Of a stretch of 64,000 nucleotides of DNA, positions 29,558-38,803 are shown piece by piece (positions within the stretch are counted from its first letter, which is position 1; each line of letters starts with the position of its first letter). This stretch comes from Palsa-459 sp963841965 (lineage in GTDB: Bacteria; Actinomycetota; Acidimicrobiia; Acidimicrobiales; RAAP-2). The stretch covers positions 1 to 64,000 of the forward strand of contig CAWJES010000001.1 of the NCBI GenBank assembly GCA_963841965.1, given 5' to 3'. The notes below the pieces were generated by a model. The model was not told the origin of the DNA. It saw only the letters and a list, made by a program, of their open reading frames with translations, and did no database searches. Both the position numbers and the translations under genes were made by a program.

Positions 29558-30187
29558 GTGTACGTCGCACCGGTCGACCGCGGTCTCGACGAGCAGGAGT
29601 GGCGGACGTTCGTCGAGGCACAGGGCTTCGGCCATCTGGCAGCAGCCGGTCGCGGCCGCGAGGTGCCGGTGGTGGTGCCGACGCAGTTCGTCCTCGTCGG
29701 CGACGTCGTGCTCCTGCACGTCGTCGCGGCGAACCCGATCGTCGAGGCGCTCGCAGAGCAGCCACGGGCGGTGCTGTCGGTGGCCGGCGACTGGGCCTTC
29801 ATCCCGTCGCACTGGAAGGTGATCGGTACCGAGGATCCGATGATGGGCATCCCGACCACCTACTACGCCGCGGTCCAGCTGCGTGGCGCGGCAGAGGTCA
29901 TCGATGATGCCGGCGCCATCGCCGAGGTGCTCCGCACGCAGCTCGGTGCCCTGCAGCCGGGCGTGCCGGTAGCGGACCCGTTCGACGCACACGGCGCCAC
30001 GCTGCGTGCGATCCGGGCGATCCGGCTGCGGGTCGATGACGTGGAGGCGAAGTTCAAGTTCGGCGGCAACGTCGATGCCGCGCACCGCCTCGCGGTCGTC
30101 GACCGGCTGGAGGCTCGCGGCGGCCCGAACGATCACGAAGCGGCGAACCACACGCGGCGCCGCCTCGCCGCATCGGACGAGGACTGA
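29558..30187 (+). CDS. PaiB-like FMN-binding split-barrel protein
   Basis: The plan matches PaiB/FMN-binding negative transcriptional regulators: MYVAPVDRGLDEQEWRTFVE, then FGHLAAAGRGREVPVVVPTQ, LHVVAANPIVEALAEQPRAV and a lysine-rich end region EAKFKFGGNVDAAHRLAVVD, where the family has EAKFKLSQN. PaiB proteins bind flavin or haem and repress sporulation and protease genes in Bacillus; in actinobacteria the role is mostly unproven. About 209 residues, normal size. A GTG start at 29558 is used, 11 bases after the dnaE stop, so cotranscription is likely. Confidence 0.75.
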   Translation: MYVAPVDRGLDEQEWRTFVEAQGFGHLAAAGRGREVPVVVPTQFVLVGDVVLLHVVAANPIVEALAEQPRAVLSVAGDWAFIPSHWKVIGTEDPMMGIPTTYYAAVQLRGAAEVIDDAGAIAEVLRTQLGALQPGVPVADPFDAHGATLRAIRAIRLRVDDVEAKFKFGGNVDAAHRLAVVDRLEARGGPNDHEAANHTRRRLAASDED

Positions 30188-30197
30188 GCCGGCACGG

Positions 30198-31772
30198 TCA
30201 GCGCGCGAGCGGGATCGACTGGGCGAAGGTGAAGACGTCGTCTGGGTCGACGACCGCCTTGACCGACTCCAGACGCGCGAGGTTCGAGCCGTAGTAGGCA
30301 GCCGCCCACCCGGTCAGGCTCGGGTCGATGTAGTTCTGGTACGCGCCGGTCGAGATGTCGTACACGTCGCCTTGGACCTGGGCCAGCCACTGGTCCCCGG
30401 CGGCGATCTCGCTCGCCGTCGCGTCAGACGTCCAGTTGTACGACGTCTGGATGCTCGCCAGGAATCCACGGTGCACGAAGGCGGTCGCCCCGGGCGCCAC
30501 GGTGTTCACGGCTCCGCCGAGGGCATCGAAGACCATGCCCCCGCCGAGCGCCGGCGTCGATGCCGCGAATGCATCGACGCTGTCGACCACGCGCTGGAGC
30601 GACGCGGCATCCATCGGTCGTGCCACGTAGTTGGAGGAGGCCCGGAACGCCTGGCGCGACAGCGAACCGGACGGGGTCGCTGTCTCGAGGTGGCACGCTG
30701 CGACAGTCAGGGCGCTGCAACCTGCTTCGACCATCATCGCGTTGATGTAGGACTCCCCGCCGACGAACGCGTACGTCGGCGGGGTCCCGATGGCCGCGAG
30801 CAGCGGCTGGAGCCACGCCGCCGTCTGCGCGCTCGACGAGCACGAGACCCCGGCGATCCGAGCCGTCGTGCCGTCGCCGGAGAGCAGCTGGCAGTTGGAC
30901 CACACGGCCGGATCGAGCGAGACGGTCCAGTGCTGCCAGGATCCGAGGACCGCCGCGGCTGCCGCCCACGGGAAGTCATAGGTGAACAGCGTCACGTCGG
31001 GCAGCGGGTAGGTCTTGAACGTGAAGTCGGTCACGATGCCGAAGTTCCCCCCACCGCCTCCCCGGCACGCCCAGAAGAGGTCGGCGTTGGACGACGGTGA
31101 GCACGAGAGGGTCCGGCTGTCGGCGGTCACGATCGTGAGCGCCTCGATGTTGTCCGCGGTGATGCCGAACTGGCGGGCGAAGACGCCGACCCCCCCGCCG
31201 AGGGCGAGCCCGGCGATGCCGACGGACGGACAGGAGCCTCCGGGGAGGAGCCGGCCCGCGTTGCCGAGCGCGTTGTACACGTCGATGAGCCGGGCCCCGG
31301 CCTGCACCCCGGCCGAGCCGGGCGGGGCCTGCGAGGCGGTCGGGGCGACCGCGCGCATCGACGTCACGTCGATGACGAGGCGCCCGTCGCCGCTCGAGTA
31401 CCCGCCGTAGCTGTGGCCCCCCGCTCGCGGCGCCACGGCGATCCCATGGTCGCGCGCGAACGAGATCGACCGCGCGACGTCGTCCGAGGTCGCGCAGTAC
31501 GCGATCGCCGCCGGGTACAGGTCGTCGAACAGGGGGTTGTAGAGGAGGCGATCCGTCGGGTACGAGGGATCCGCCGGGCGGACGAGCCGGCCCGCCAGCG
31601 AGGCCGCAAGCACGGCCCACTCGGCCGCGGTCGCAGGCCGCACCCGCTTCGGCGGCGGGGGTTTCGGCGCCGGCGACCCGCAGTCCGCGAGCCCGGCGGC
31701 GCCCGCGAGCCCGGCCATCGAGAGGGCCGCGGTCTTGAGGAACGCGCGGCGGCCGAGGTGAGCGTCCTGCAC
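30198..31772 (-). CDS. exported FAD-linked oxidase with berberine-bridge domain
   Basis: This is a 524-residue intact protein. GRRAFLKTAALSMAGLAGAA is a twin-arginine signal, followed by LADCG, a lipobox, so export as a folded lipoprotein is likely. The PP-loop has RAGGHSYGGYSSG, with the histidine that carries 8-alpha-linked FAD, and GSCPSVGIAGLALGGGVG supplies the cysteine for the second (6-S) bond, so the flavin is probably bicovalent. The C-terminal BBE motif is NYIDPSLTGWAAAYYGSNLA. Family members oxidise sugars, alkaloids and antibiotics; the substrate is unknown. It is convergent with the paiB-like gene, 10 bases between stops. Confidence 0.9.
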   Translation of the reverse strand: MQDAHLGRRAFLKTAALSMAGLAGAAGLADCGSPAPKPPPPKRVRPATAAEWAVLAASLAGRLVRPADPSYPTDRLLYNPLFDDLYPAAIAYCATSDDVARSISFARDHGIAVAPRAGGHSYGGYSSGDGRLVIDVTSMRAVAPTASQAPPGSAGVQAGARLIDVYNALGNAGRLLPGGSCPSVGIAGLALGGGVGVFARQFGITADNIEALTIVTADSRTLSCSPSSNADLFWACRGGGGGNFGIVTDFTFKTYPLPDVTLFTYDFPWAAAAAVLGSWQHWTVSLDPAVWSNCQLLSGDGTTARIAGVSCSSSAQTAAWLQPLLAAIGTPPTYAFVGGESYINAMMVEAGCSALTVAACHLETATPSGSLSRQAFRASSNYVARPMDAASLQRVVDSVDAFAASTPALGGGMVFDALGGAVNTVAPGATAFVHRGFLASIQTSYNWTSDATASEIAAGDQWLAQVQGDVYDISTGAYQNYIDPSLTGWAAAYYGSNLARLESVKAVVDPDDVFTFAQSIPLAR

Positions 31773-31911
31773 CGGGCCAACCTACGCACGGGCGAGGCGC
31801 CATGCCGGGGTCTTGGGCATCCCGGGACTCCCAAGCGTGCGGCGCACCCCGGATTCGACCCCGGCAGGCTCGAATTTCATACCTCGCTCGCGTCCCGTAG
31901 AATGTCTCCTT

Positions 31912-32583
31912 ATGCCGATGTCTGCAGGAACCAAGGACACGACCGCGCTGTCGGACGCGGAGCTCGCCGAAATGGCAGACCTGTGCGTTGATCGCGAGCC
32001 CAAGTTCGACATCGGATTCCTCTCGAAGCAGCGGGAGGACTGGGTGCTGGTCACGACGGTGCGCGAGGGCAACAAGCTGCGGGGGTACTCGTTCTGCACG
32101 CTGGAGCGGATCGGCGGCACCCCCTCGCTCCTGCTCGGCGTCGCGCTGGTCGACCGCAATGCGAAGTCCGACCAGACCCTGAAGTGCCTGCTCGCGGACC
32201 AGTTCCGCCGCGCGCTGCTGGCGTTCCCCGACGAGGACGTCCTCCTGGGCGTGCGCCTCATCTCGCCGGACGGCTACCGGGCGTTCACGGGGCTCGAGGA
32301 CGTGGTGCCGCGCTGCGACCATAAGCCGACCGGTGAGGAGCGTGCGTGGGCACGTCGGCTGGCCAAGCGGTTCGGCAATGAGAAGGGCCTCGACGACCGC
32401 ACGTTCGTGCTCACCCACGAGCCGGGTCCCGTCGGCGGCCTCGACTATGTGGCCGCGAAGGCGATCGTCCCCGAGGGGACCGAGGTGCTCTTCAAGCCGG
32501 TGAAGCCTGCGAAGGGCCAGCGGCTCGTCGCCTTCGGCTGGGCAATGGCAGAGGACCTCGCGAAGGGCAAGCTCTCGAAGTAG
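31912..32583 (+). CDS. uncharacterised actinobacterial protein
   Basis: The family is not recognised. The 223 codons code a soluble mixed alpha/beta protein: MPMSAGTKDTTALSDAELAE, FLSKQREDWVLVTTVREGNK, SFCTLERIGGTPSLLLGVAL, DEDVLLGVRLISPDGYRAFT and a lysine-rich end. The centre (KLRGYSFCTLERIGGTPSLL ... KSDQTLKCLLADQFRRALLA) resembles the general layout of acetyltransferase-like folds, but no acetyl-CoA motif (Q/RxxGxG/A) is seen. ATG 31912 or 31918 starts it. It is isolated, converging on the next gene with a 27-base gap that holds a small AGCCG/CGGCT hairpin. Confidence 0.7.
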   Translation: MPMSAGTKDTTALSDAELAEMADLCVDREPKFDIGFLSKQREDWVLVTTVREGNKLRGYSFCTLERIGGTPSLLLGVALVDRNAKSDQTLKCLLADQFRRALLAFPDEDVLLGVRLISPDGYRAFTGLEDVVPRCDHKPTGEERAWARRLAKRFGNEKGLDDRTFVLTHEPGPVGGLDYVAAKAIVPEGTEVLFKPVKPAKGQRLVAFGWAMAEDLAKGKLSK

Positions 32584-32610
32584 GCCGACTCCTCAGCCGG
32601 GCCGAACGGC

Positions 32611-33343
32611 TCAGCTCCGAGGCAGGATCCCCACGCAGAGTTTGTAGCAGTGGCCGTCCACGGGACGGCTGAGCGCGGTCAGCAGGTAACGGGGCTTGAA
32701 TCCGAGTGCGACCGCGAGCTCCTTGCCGCTCATGCGGTCCCGGCGCGCGGCGTCGAGGGCGCGGATCGCATGGCGGTCCTCAAGGGCGAGCCACACGTCG
32801 TCGCGCTCCCATCCGAAGCGAACCCAGGTCGTTCCGTCGTCGCGCCTCCGCAGGAGCTGCGGCCCGCGCTGCGGGACGATGAGCGCGACACTCGGCCGAT
32901 CTCCCCGAAGCTCCCAGTAGGGGGCGGACGGGCCCCGGAAGCCGAAGAGGGGACCATCCTGCGGCGCCTGTAGCCGCTTGAGGCGCCGCCGCACGACGCC
33001 ACCGCGGAGCGATCCCACGAGCCGCGGGAGCTCGGTGCAGCGTGACCGCCTCGGGTTGCGCCGTGTCGTCGCGCTCAGGATCCTCCGCGAGTGTCGCCTC
33101 GACGACGTCGAAGGCGGCGAGGTCCGGGAGTGCGCCGTCATGCCACGGGACGCGGAGGCGGACCATCGTCGTCGAGGCCAGATCGACGCCGATCGTGTCC
33201 TCGACCGTGCAGGAGAGCACAAGCACCAGGAGCCGTGCGCCAGCCTTGATATCGATCTGGTCGCGGGACGGGAGGTCCCGGAGCAGCTCGCGGGTCGCGG
33301 TCGCTGCCACGTCGCGCGATCGTGCGAGCCCTCCTGCCATCAT
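32611..33343 (-). CDS. uncharacterised protein coupled to the YyaL-type gene, probable frameshift
   Basis: No family is recognised. ATG 33343 overlaps the stop of the YyaL-type gene (GAATGATGG), showing translational coupling. The first half (MMAGGLARSRDVAATATREL, SRDQIDIKAGARLLVLVLSC) stays good to about 33030; then another frame looks real: QDGPLFGFRGPSAPYWELRG, WVRFGWERDDVWLALEDRHA and an end in YKLCVGILPRS at 32611. One indel around 33020-33040 would give a single protein of about 245 residues. The second half pairs aromatic residues in a beta-rich pattern. Alternatively these are two overlapping genes. Confidence 0.55.
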
Positions 33344-35373
33344 TCCCCCTGCGACCAGTGCGCCGCATCTGCGAGCGCCGGAACCACGCTATCCAAAGAT
33401 GTGATCGGTGCCTGACACGTCGCATTGCGACAGATGTAGACGTGGTCAGGATCGCGGCCATCGAGAAGGGCGATCTCCGATTCCCCGAAGACGACCACGC
33501 AGAACGGTGGGAGCGACGCTCGGGCCGCCCGCAGGAACCCGCCCGGCGGACCCGGGACGGCGACTTCGATCCCGTCCGCCAGGTAGCACGCTGCCTCCAC
33601 GAGCGTGACCGCCGCATGCGGCTGGCGATCGAGCACTGGCGCGGCCAGCTGGACCAAGCGGTCGGCGATCGCGAGCGCCCTGCCGTCCGACGCGACGAGG
33701 CCGAGTCTCGCGGCCGCCAGCGCGGCGATCGAGGAGCCTGACGGGACGGCGCCGTCGAGCACGTCCTTGGCACGGACGAGCGAGGCCGCCGCGTCCTTGT
33801 GGGTCTGGAACAGGCCGTTGCCCACCTCGGGGTCGTAGGACTGGGGGACAACGCCGTCCCAATGGCCGTCGAGCAGCGCCTCGAGCACCTCGGTCGCCAG
33901 CTCGAGGTGGATGTGCTCGCCCGTCAGCTCGAAGAGCGAGACCCTCGCATCGATGAGCCACCCGAGGTCGGCACTCGTGGCGAGCGGGGCCTGGGCGCCC
34001 GAGCGGCGGTACCAGCGACCATTGGTGTGATGGGTCCGGCTCAGCGCCTCGACCGTCGCCGCCGCCTCCTTCGCGTAGCGATCATCGTCGAGCCGCCACG
34101 CCGCCTCGGCGAGCACCGATGCGAACATGGCGGTCCATTCGAGGAGGACCTTGTCGTCGATGGACGGCTGCGGTCCGAACTCGCGCGCCTGGAGCAACGC
34201 GGTGCGCACGAGCGCGTCATCATCGTCGCCGGCGAGGTCGCTGAACATGTCGAGCCTCGGCACGCACGCGCCGTCGACGGGACCGTCGTCGGTGAGCCCG
34301 TAGCGCTCGACGGTCCTGGCAGCCAGGTGCGCCAGTCCCGCATCGTCGAGGATCTCCGTCACGTCCGACGCCGTCAGGAGCACATGCCCGCCCTCCTGGC
34401 CCTCGGCGTCCGCATCGACGGCAGAGGCGAAGCCATCCTCGACGCGCATCTGATCCAGGACATTGTCGATCGTCCGTCGCGCGATCCACGTGTACGACGG
34501 CTCTGCAAGCCATGCGCCCGCCCGCAGGTAGCACCGCGCCAGCAGGGCCTGGTCGCTCAGCATCTTCTCGAAGTGCGGGACGCTCCAGGTCGCGTCGACG
34601 CTGTAGCGCGCGAATCCCCCGGCGATGTGATCGAACAGCCCGCCGCGCGCCATCGCGTCGAGCGTCGTCGTCGCCATCATGCTCGCGTCGTTGCGCGACG
34701 AGACCGACGCGAGCGCGAGGCAGGCCTCGATCCATCCGGGGTGCGGGAACTTCGGAGCGGGGGAGAAGCCGCCGTCCTGTGGGTCGAAGCGGTCGGAGAG
34801 CGTCTCGACCAGCGTGGTGAGGAGGGCCCGGGCGCCCATGGCGTCGTCGGCGGGCGCGAGCGAGTCGAGGAGGGTCGCCTCCTTGCGGACCGCCGACGTC
34901 AGGTGCGCCGCCTGTTCCAGCACGTCAGCCCGCCGGTTGCGCCAGACGTCCCCGATGGACGCCAGGATCATCGGGAAGCCGGGCTGGCCGTGTCGGTCGA
35001 CCGGTGGGAAATAGGTTCCCGCGAAGAACGGCTGGCGGTCCGGGGTAAGGAACACGGTCATCGGCCATCCGCCGTGGCCGTTCATCGCCTGGGTCGCCGA
35101 CATGTACAGCGCGTCGACGTCCGGATATTCCTCTCGGTCGACCTTGATGGGGACGGTGATCTCGTTGATCAGCTCCGCGATGACCGGGTCCTCGAAGCTC
35201 TCATGCGCCATCACGTGGCACCAGTGGCAGGCCGCGTACCCGACTGACAGAAGGACCGGGACATCACGCGCGCGCGCCTCCTCGAAGGCTGCGTCGCCCC
35301 ATGGCCACCAATCGACTGGATTCGCGGCGTGCTGACGCAGGTAGAGGCTCGCGGAGCCATCGAGGCGGTTCAC
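33340..35373 (-). CDS. YyaL-type thioredoxin-domain protein (DUF255) with glycosidase-like C-terminus
   Basis: This is a 677-residue intact protein. The N-terminal thioredoxin fold (residues about 1-165) has NPVDWWPWGDAAFEEARARD and the active-site string YAACHWCHVMAHESFEDP (C49-H-W-C52), then VDREEYPDVDALYM and GGWPMTVFLTPDRQPFFAGT. The rest is an (alpha/alpha)6-type barrel like N-acylglucosamine epimerases (FPHPGWIEACLALA, GLFDHIAGGFARYSVDATWS, VPHFEKMLSDQALLARCYLR). The human relative is SPATA20; the biochemical role is unsettled. No signal peptide, so cytoplasmic. It is first in a two-gene unit with the downstream uncharacterised gene and is divergent from the Fn3 protein. Confidence 0.9.
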   Translation of the reverse strand: MNRLDGSASLYLRQHAANPVDWWPWGDAAFEEARARDVPVLLSVGYAACHWCHVMAHESFEDPVIAELINEITVPIKVDREEYPDVDALYMSATQAMNGHGGWPMTVFLTPDRQPFFAGTYFPPVDRHGQPGFPMILASIGDVWRNRRADVLEQAAHLTSAVRKEATLLDSLAPADDAMGARALLTTLVETLSDRFDPQDGGFSPAPKFPHPGWIEACLALASVSSRNDASMMATTTLDAMARGGLFDHIAGGFARYSVDATWSVPHFEKMLSDQALLARCYLRAGAWLAEPSYTWIARRTIDNVLDQMRVEDGFASAVDADAEGQEGGHVLLTASDVTEILDDAGLAHLAARTVERYGLTDDGPVDGACVPRLDMFSDLAGDDDDALVRTALLQAREFGPQPSIDDKVLLEWTAMFASVLAEAAWRLDDDRYAKEAAATVEALSRTHHTNGRWYRRSGAQAPLATSADLGWLIDARVSLFELTGEHIHLELATEVLEALLDGHWDGVVPQSYDPEVGNGLFQTHKDAAASLVRAKDVLDGAVPSGSSIAALAAARLGLVASDGRALAIADRLVQLAAPVLDRQPHAAVTLVEAACYLADGIEVAVPGPPGGFLRAARASLPPFCVVVFGESEIALLDGRDPDHVYICRNATCQAPITSLDSVVPALADAAHWSQGE

Positions 35374-35613
35374 ATGGCAATGCTACGGGAGCCTCCTTCC
35401 GGGCCGACTGCGTCGCGAGCAGCGGTCGCCGCGCGCTGAGAGGTGATCGCGAGCGCGACCCTGCGACATGGCATTCCGGTGGCCGCCATCGGTCTTCCGA
35501 TAATGTCGCTTGGAGGCGCGGCACAGGCGCCCGGAGCCGACAAGGCAAGCAAGTGCACTGGAGAGCCGATTGCGAAGTGAGTCGAAGCTCACACAACACT
35601 GACGGGGGTACAG

Positions 35614-37629
35614 ATGTTCAATCGGGGCAAGGCACCATTGAAGGCCTTCGCGGCCACGTCGCTCATCCTCTTCGCAATCGGCCTGGGCAGCACGCTCGCC
35701 CCGTCGGTGGCGTCCGCTGGACCACCTCCGCCGCCCTCCGAGCCAACCGCGAGCGGCACGGCGTACGAGGTCCCGATCCCTGGTGGCGGGGAGTTTTATG
35801 GGATCAGTTGCCCCGTCGCCAACTTCTGCACCGCGGTCGGTTACACATACGACGACGAGGAGCCGATCTACGCCACGGAGTCTGCCGGCGTGTGGGGAAC
35901 GCCCACGGAGATCGACACCGCGGACGGTGGTGAGTTCTACAGCGTGAGCTGCGTCGACCCGAACGACTGCACCGCCGTCGGCGCAGACTACGACGGCTCG
36001 GCACTCTATGCGACTGAGACCGCCGGCACGTGGGGTCCCGCGACAGATGTCCCTGGCGACACAAGCGACGCCTCCCTGAACGGCGTCAGTTGTGTGGATG
36101 CGCAGGACTGCGTGGCGGTGGGCGACGACCTTGACGGATACGCGATCACCGTCGACGAGATTGGGGGGGAATGGGGATACGGCTCGCCAGCTGAGGCTCC
36201 CCCAGATTCGTCGTTGGACGGTGTCGCGTGCATTCCGAGTGAGGGTTGCGCCGCGGTCGGATCCGCCGGGGGTTCCGGCGAAGTGGGCTGGTTCGCCTTC
36301 GGACCATATCCGTACTGGGAGGACGACTGCTTCAGCTGCGAGGAAGGCACTCCCATGTTCGCAATCAGCTGCCCGACACCAGAGTCCTGTACGGCTGTCG
36401 GTGAGGACGGCTACGGCGATTCTCCCTCCTATGCCACATTGACCGATGGCGAGTGGAGCGACACGAGCGACATCCCGAGCGAGTATGGCGGCTTCTTCAA
36501 TGGCGTCAGCTGCACTGACGCGACTGACTGCGTGGCCGTTGGCGAGGACTACTACGGCGACGGAGATGCGATCGTCTCCATCGAGTCCGGGGGTGATTGG
36601 GGTCCTCTCTCGATTGCCGCTGCCCCGAACGACAGCGGGTTTGCCGGATTCGAGGGCGTGAGCTGCGCCAGCGGAGGGCAATGCACGGCCGTGGGCTGGG
36701 ACGACAACGGGGAACCCATCGTTGACGTGCTGACGTCCCCGAATGCACCCTCCCTTCCCCAGCCTCCCGCGAGCGCCTCGGCAACGGCCGGTGACGGGCA
36801 GGCGACGGTGACGTGGACCGCATCCGCGAACACTGGCGGCGCCACGATCACGAGCTACACCGCCACAGCGTCACCGGGTGGCGAGTCCTGCACGGTGGCT
36901 GAGACGTCACCCCAGCCCGTTGGCGGAAGCTGCACAGTGACCGGTCTCACTGATGGCACGAGTTACACATTCACCGTGACCGCAACCAACTCGGCCGGCA
37001 CGAGCGGGACCGGTCCGCCGACCGACGCGGTGACCCCCGCCGGCCCACCGCCCGCGCCGACCAACGTGCAGGCGGTCGCCGGCACCGCAAGTGCCCCGAG
37101 CGCGCAGGTCAGCTGGACGGCCCCGGCGTCCGACGGCGGTGCTGCCATCACGAGCTACGTGGTGACGGCGAACCAGGGGGGCGGGACCTGCACCTACCTC
37201 GTGCAGACTCCATCTGCCAACTCGTGCACGGTCACCAGCGGACTCGCCCTCGGGAACTCCTACACCTTCACGGTCGCGGCCGTGTCAGGCGCAGGCACCG
37301 GTGCCAGTTCGGCTCCGTCCAGCGCGATCAGCTTCCAGAAGGTGGCGACGACCGTCACGCTCATGGAGTCGGCATCGTCCGTGACTCGATCCCAATCCGT
37401 GTCGTTCACGGCAATCGTGAACACGCCGCCCGGTACGCAGGCGGCAACGGGCAGGGTGACCTTCTACGACGGTTCCAAGGCACTGGGCACCGAATCGCTC
37501 TCGGGAGGCAGTGCAACGTTCCTCACACACCTCAAGAAGGGGAATCACACGATTGTCGCGACCTATCTCGGGAACGCAACATTGTCGACGAGCACCAGCA
37601 ACAGCGTCGCGGTGACCGTCCACAAGTGA
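35614..37629 (+). CDS. secreted protein with seven cysteine-paired repeats, two Fn3 and one Ig-like domain
   Basis: A signal peptide (FAATSLILFAIGLGSTLAPS then VASAG) precedes seven repeats of the form G-(V/I)-S-C-x6-C-(T/V)-A-V-G, for example GISCPVANFCTAVGYTY, SVSCVDPNDCTAVGADY, GVSCVDAQDCVAVGDDL and GVSCASGGQCTAVGWDD. They span residues about 65-370, consistent with a seven-bladed propeller with one disulfide per blade. Two fibronectin type III domains follow (TYTFTVTATNSAGTSG, YTFTVAAVSGAGTG), then a bacterial Ig-like domain (TVTLMESASSVTRSQSVSFT, RVTFYDGSKALGTESLSGG). There is no anchor. It is acidic and rich in glycine, serine and aspartate. Probably an extracellular adhesion or polymer-binding protein; the ligand is unknown. 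Confidence 0.85.
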   Translation: MFNRGKAPLKAFAATSLILFAIGLGSTLAPSVASAGPPPPPSEPTASGTAYEVPIPGGGEFYGISCPVANFCTAVGYTYDDEEPIYATESAGVWGTPTEIDTADGGEFYSVSCVDPNDCTAVGADYDGSALYATETAGTWGPATDVPGDTSDASLNGVSCVDAQDCVAVGDDLDGYAITVDEIGGEWGYGSPAEAPPDSSLDGVACIPSEGCAAVGSAGGSGEVGWFAFGPYPYWEDDCFSCEEGTPMFAISCPTPESCTAVGEDGYGDSPSYATLTDGEWSDTSDIPSEYGGFFNGVSCTDATDCVAVGEDYYGDGDAIVSIESGGDWGPLSIAAAPNDSGFAGFEGVSCASGGQCTAVGWDDNGEPIVDVLTSPNAPSLPQPPASASATAGDGQATVTWTASANTGGATITSYTATASPGGESCTVAETSPQPVGGSCTVTGLTDGTSYTFTVTATNSAGTSGTGPPTDAVTPAGPPPAPTNVQAVAGTASAPSAQVSWTAPASDGGAAITSYVVTANQGGGTCTYLVQTPSANSCTVTSGLALGNSYTFTVAAVSGAGTGASSAPSSAISFQKVATTVTLMESASSVTRSQSVSFTAIVNTPPGTQAATGRVTFYDGSKALGTESLSGGSATFLTHLKKGNHTIVATYLGNATLSTSTSNSVAVTVHK

Positions 37630-37636
37630 ACACGCA

Positions 37637-37657
37637 TCGCCGAGCCTGAGTCGGCGA
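37637..37657. terminator. hairpin terminator after the Fn3 protein
   Basis: TCGCCGA and TCGGCGA form a perfect 7-base stem with a 7-base loop, eight bases after the stop codon at 37629. There is no T run, as is common for terminators in high-GC genomes. Confidence 0.5.
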
Positions 37658-37877
37658 CGAGCCAGACCAGGGAAAGGCGCCACTGCGTGGCGCGCGGGAG
37701 CCCCGGGATGGTCATGCCGCTACGGATCGGTGCCGACCTCGCGATGACGGCATCCGCGGGCGCGACGGTGCGAGCCGGCGAACCGGGAGGTAGACCCACA
37801 CGCTCCCTCGTGCTGCCTGCGGCTGACACGGATAGGTCAATCCGCGCGCCCTCTGACATCGAGGACCTACCGCCATC

Positions 37878-38522
37878 GTGATTCCCTCGAGCTCACATCT
37901 CGTCGGCTTCACGCTGGCCTCGCTCGCGATCATCATCGTCCCCGGTCCGAGCGTCCTCTTCACACTCGCTCGGGGCATCGCGTGGGGCCGGATGGTCGCG
38001 GTTCTCTCCGTGCTCGGCAACGGTCTCGGGATGCTGGTCCTATCCGGCCTCGTCGCCGTCGGCCTCGGTCCGCTGCTCGCGAGGTCGGCAACCTTCACGA
38101 TGTTGGTGGAGGTCGCAGGTGGCCTCTACCTCCTTTGGCTCGGCGCAGAGGCACTTCGGCACCGTCACGAGCATGCGAGGGCGATGGCGGACCGCGAGCA
38201 GCAGAAGCCGCCTCCGCTGCGCGTCGTGCGCCAGGGCTTCGTGGTCGGCATGCTGAACCCCAAGGCCCTCATCTTCTTCGTCGCGGTGTTCCCGCACTTC
38301 GTTGATCCGTCTGCTGGGAATGTCACAGGGCAACTGCTGGTCCTCGGGGTGATCTTCACCATCCTCGCGGTGCTGTCGGATGGGACGTGGGGACTGATCG
38401 CAGGCACGGCTCGAGACTGGCTCTCCGGCGAACCGCACCGGCTGGTCACGCTGCGGACAGTCGGCGGCGTCGTGATGCTCGGGCTCGGCGTGCTGATCAT
38501 CACAACGGCCATCTGGTCCTGA
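37878..38522 (+). CDS. LysE/RhtB-family amino-acid exporter
   Basis: 214 codons, about six hydrophobic segments. The signature near the N-terminus, IIIVPGPSVLFTLARGIAWG, carries the conserved PGP, and GFVVGMLNPKALIFFVAVFP holds the conserved NPK. The family exports lysine, homoserine, threonine and similar compounds; specificity cannot be read from sequence. A charged loop (HRHEHARAMADREQQKPPPL) lies between helices 3 and 4. A GTG start at 37878 is used. The gene stands alone, with about 250 bases upstream and 280 downstream in which I see no gene. Confidence 0.9.
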   Translation: MIPSSSHLVGFTLASLAIIIVPGPSVLFTLARGIAWGRMVAVLSVLGNGLGMLVLSGLVAVGLGPLLARSATFTMLVEVAGGLYLLWLGAEALRHRHEHARAMADREQQKPPPLRVVRQGFVVGMLNPKALIFFVAVFPHFVDPSAGNVTGQLLVLGVIFTILAVLSDGTWGLIAGTARDWLSGEPHRLVTLRTVGGVVMLGLGVLIITTAIWS

Positions 38523-38803
38523 GACATCAAGGAACCTGTGGTGCGTGATCCTGCCTGTGGACGGCTTTGGCTCGACTGGTCGCGGTGGGGGTCGTGGGAG
38601 TGAGCGACGTCATCTGGTCAGGCGACCCCGCCGGAAGCGCATCGACCGGCTTCGGGTGGAGCTTGTTCACCGCCCCGGCCGGGAACGTCTCCGCGCTCCA
38701 GCAGGACGCACGGAGCGACAGATTCGCGCAGGACCTTTGACGACGGGTCCAACGGGGCACACGACGGAGTCTGCGGGGATAGCGTCGCTCAGCACATCGA
38801 CGA

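Noticed and set aside
28533..29765. A 410-codon open frame on the - strand
   Set aside because: Antisense to dnaE and the paiB-like gene; composition is that of a GC-rich shadow.
30976..32418. A 480-codon open frame on the - strand
   Set aside because: It spans the antisense of the 31912-32583 gene and an alternative frame of the FAD oxidase, which has full motifs in its own frame.
33799..35247. A 482-codon open frame on the + strand
   Set aside because: Antisense shadow of the YyaL-type gene; no domain and biased composition.
35383..36681. A 432-codon open frame on the - strand
   Set aside because: Antisense to the cysteine-repeat protein, which has a signal peptide and regular repeats.
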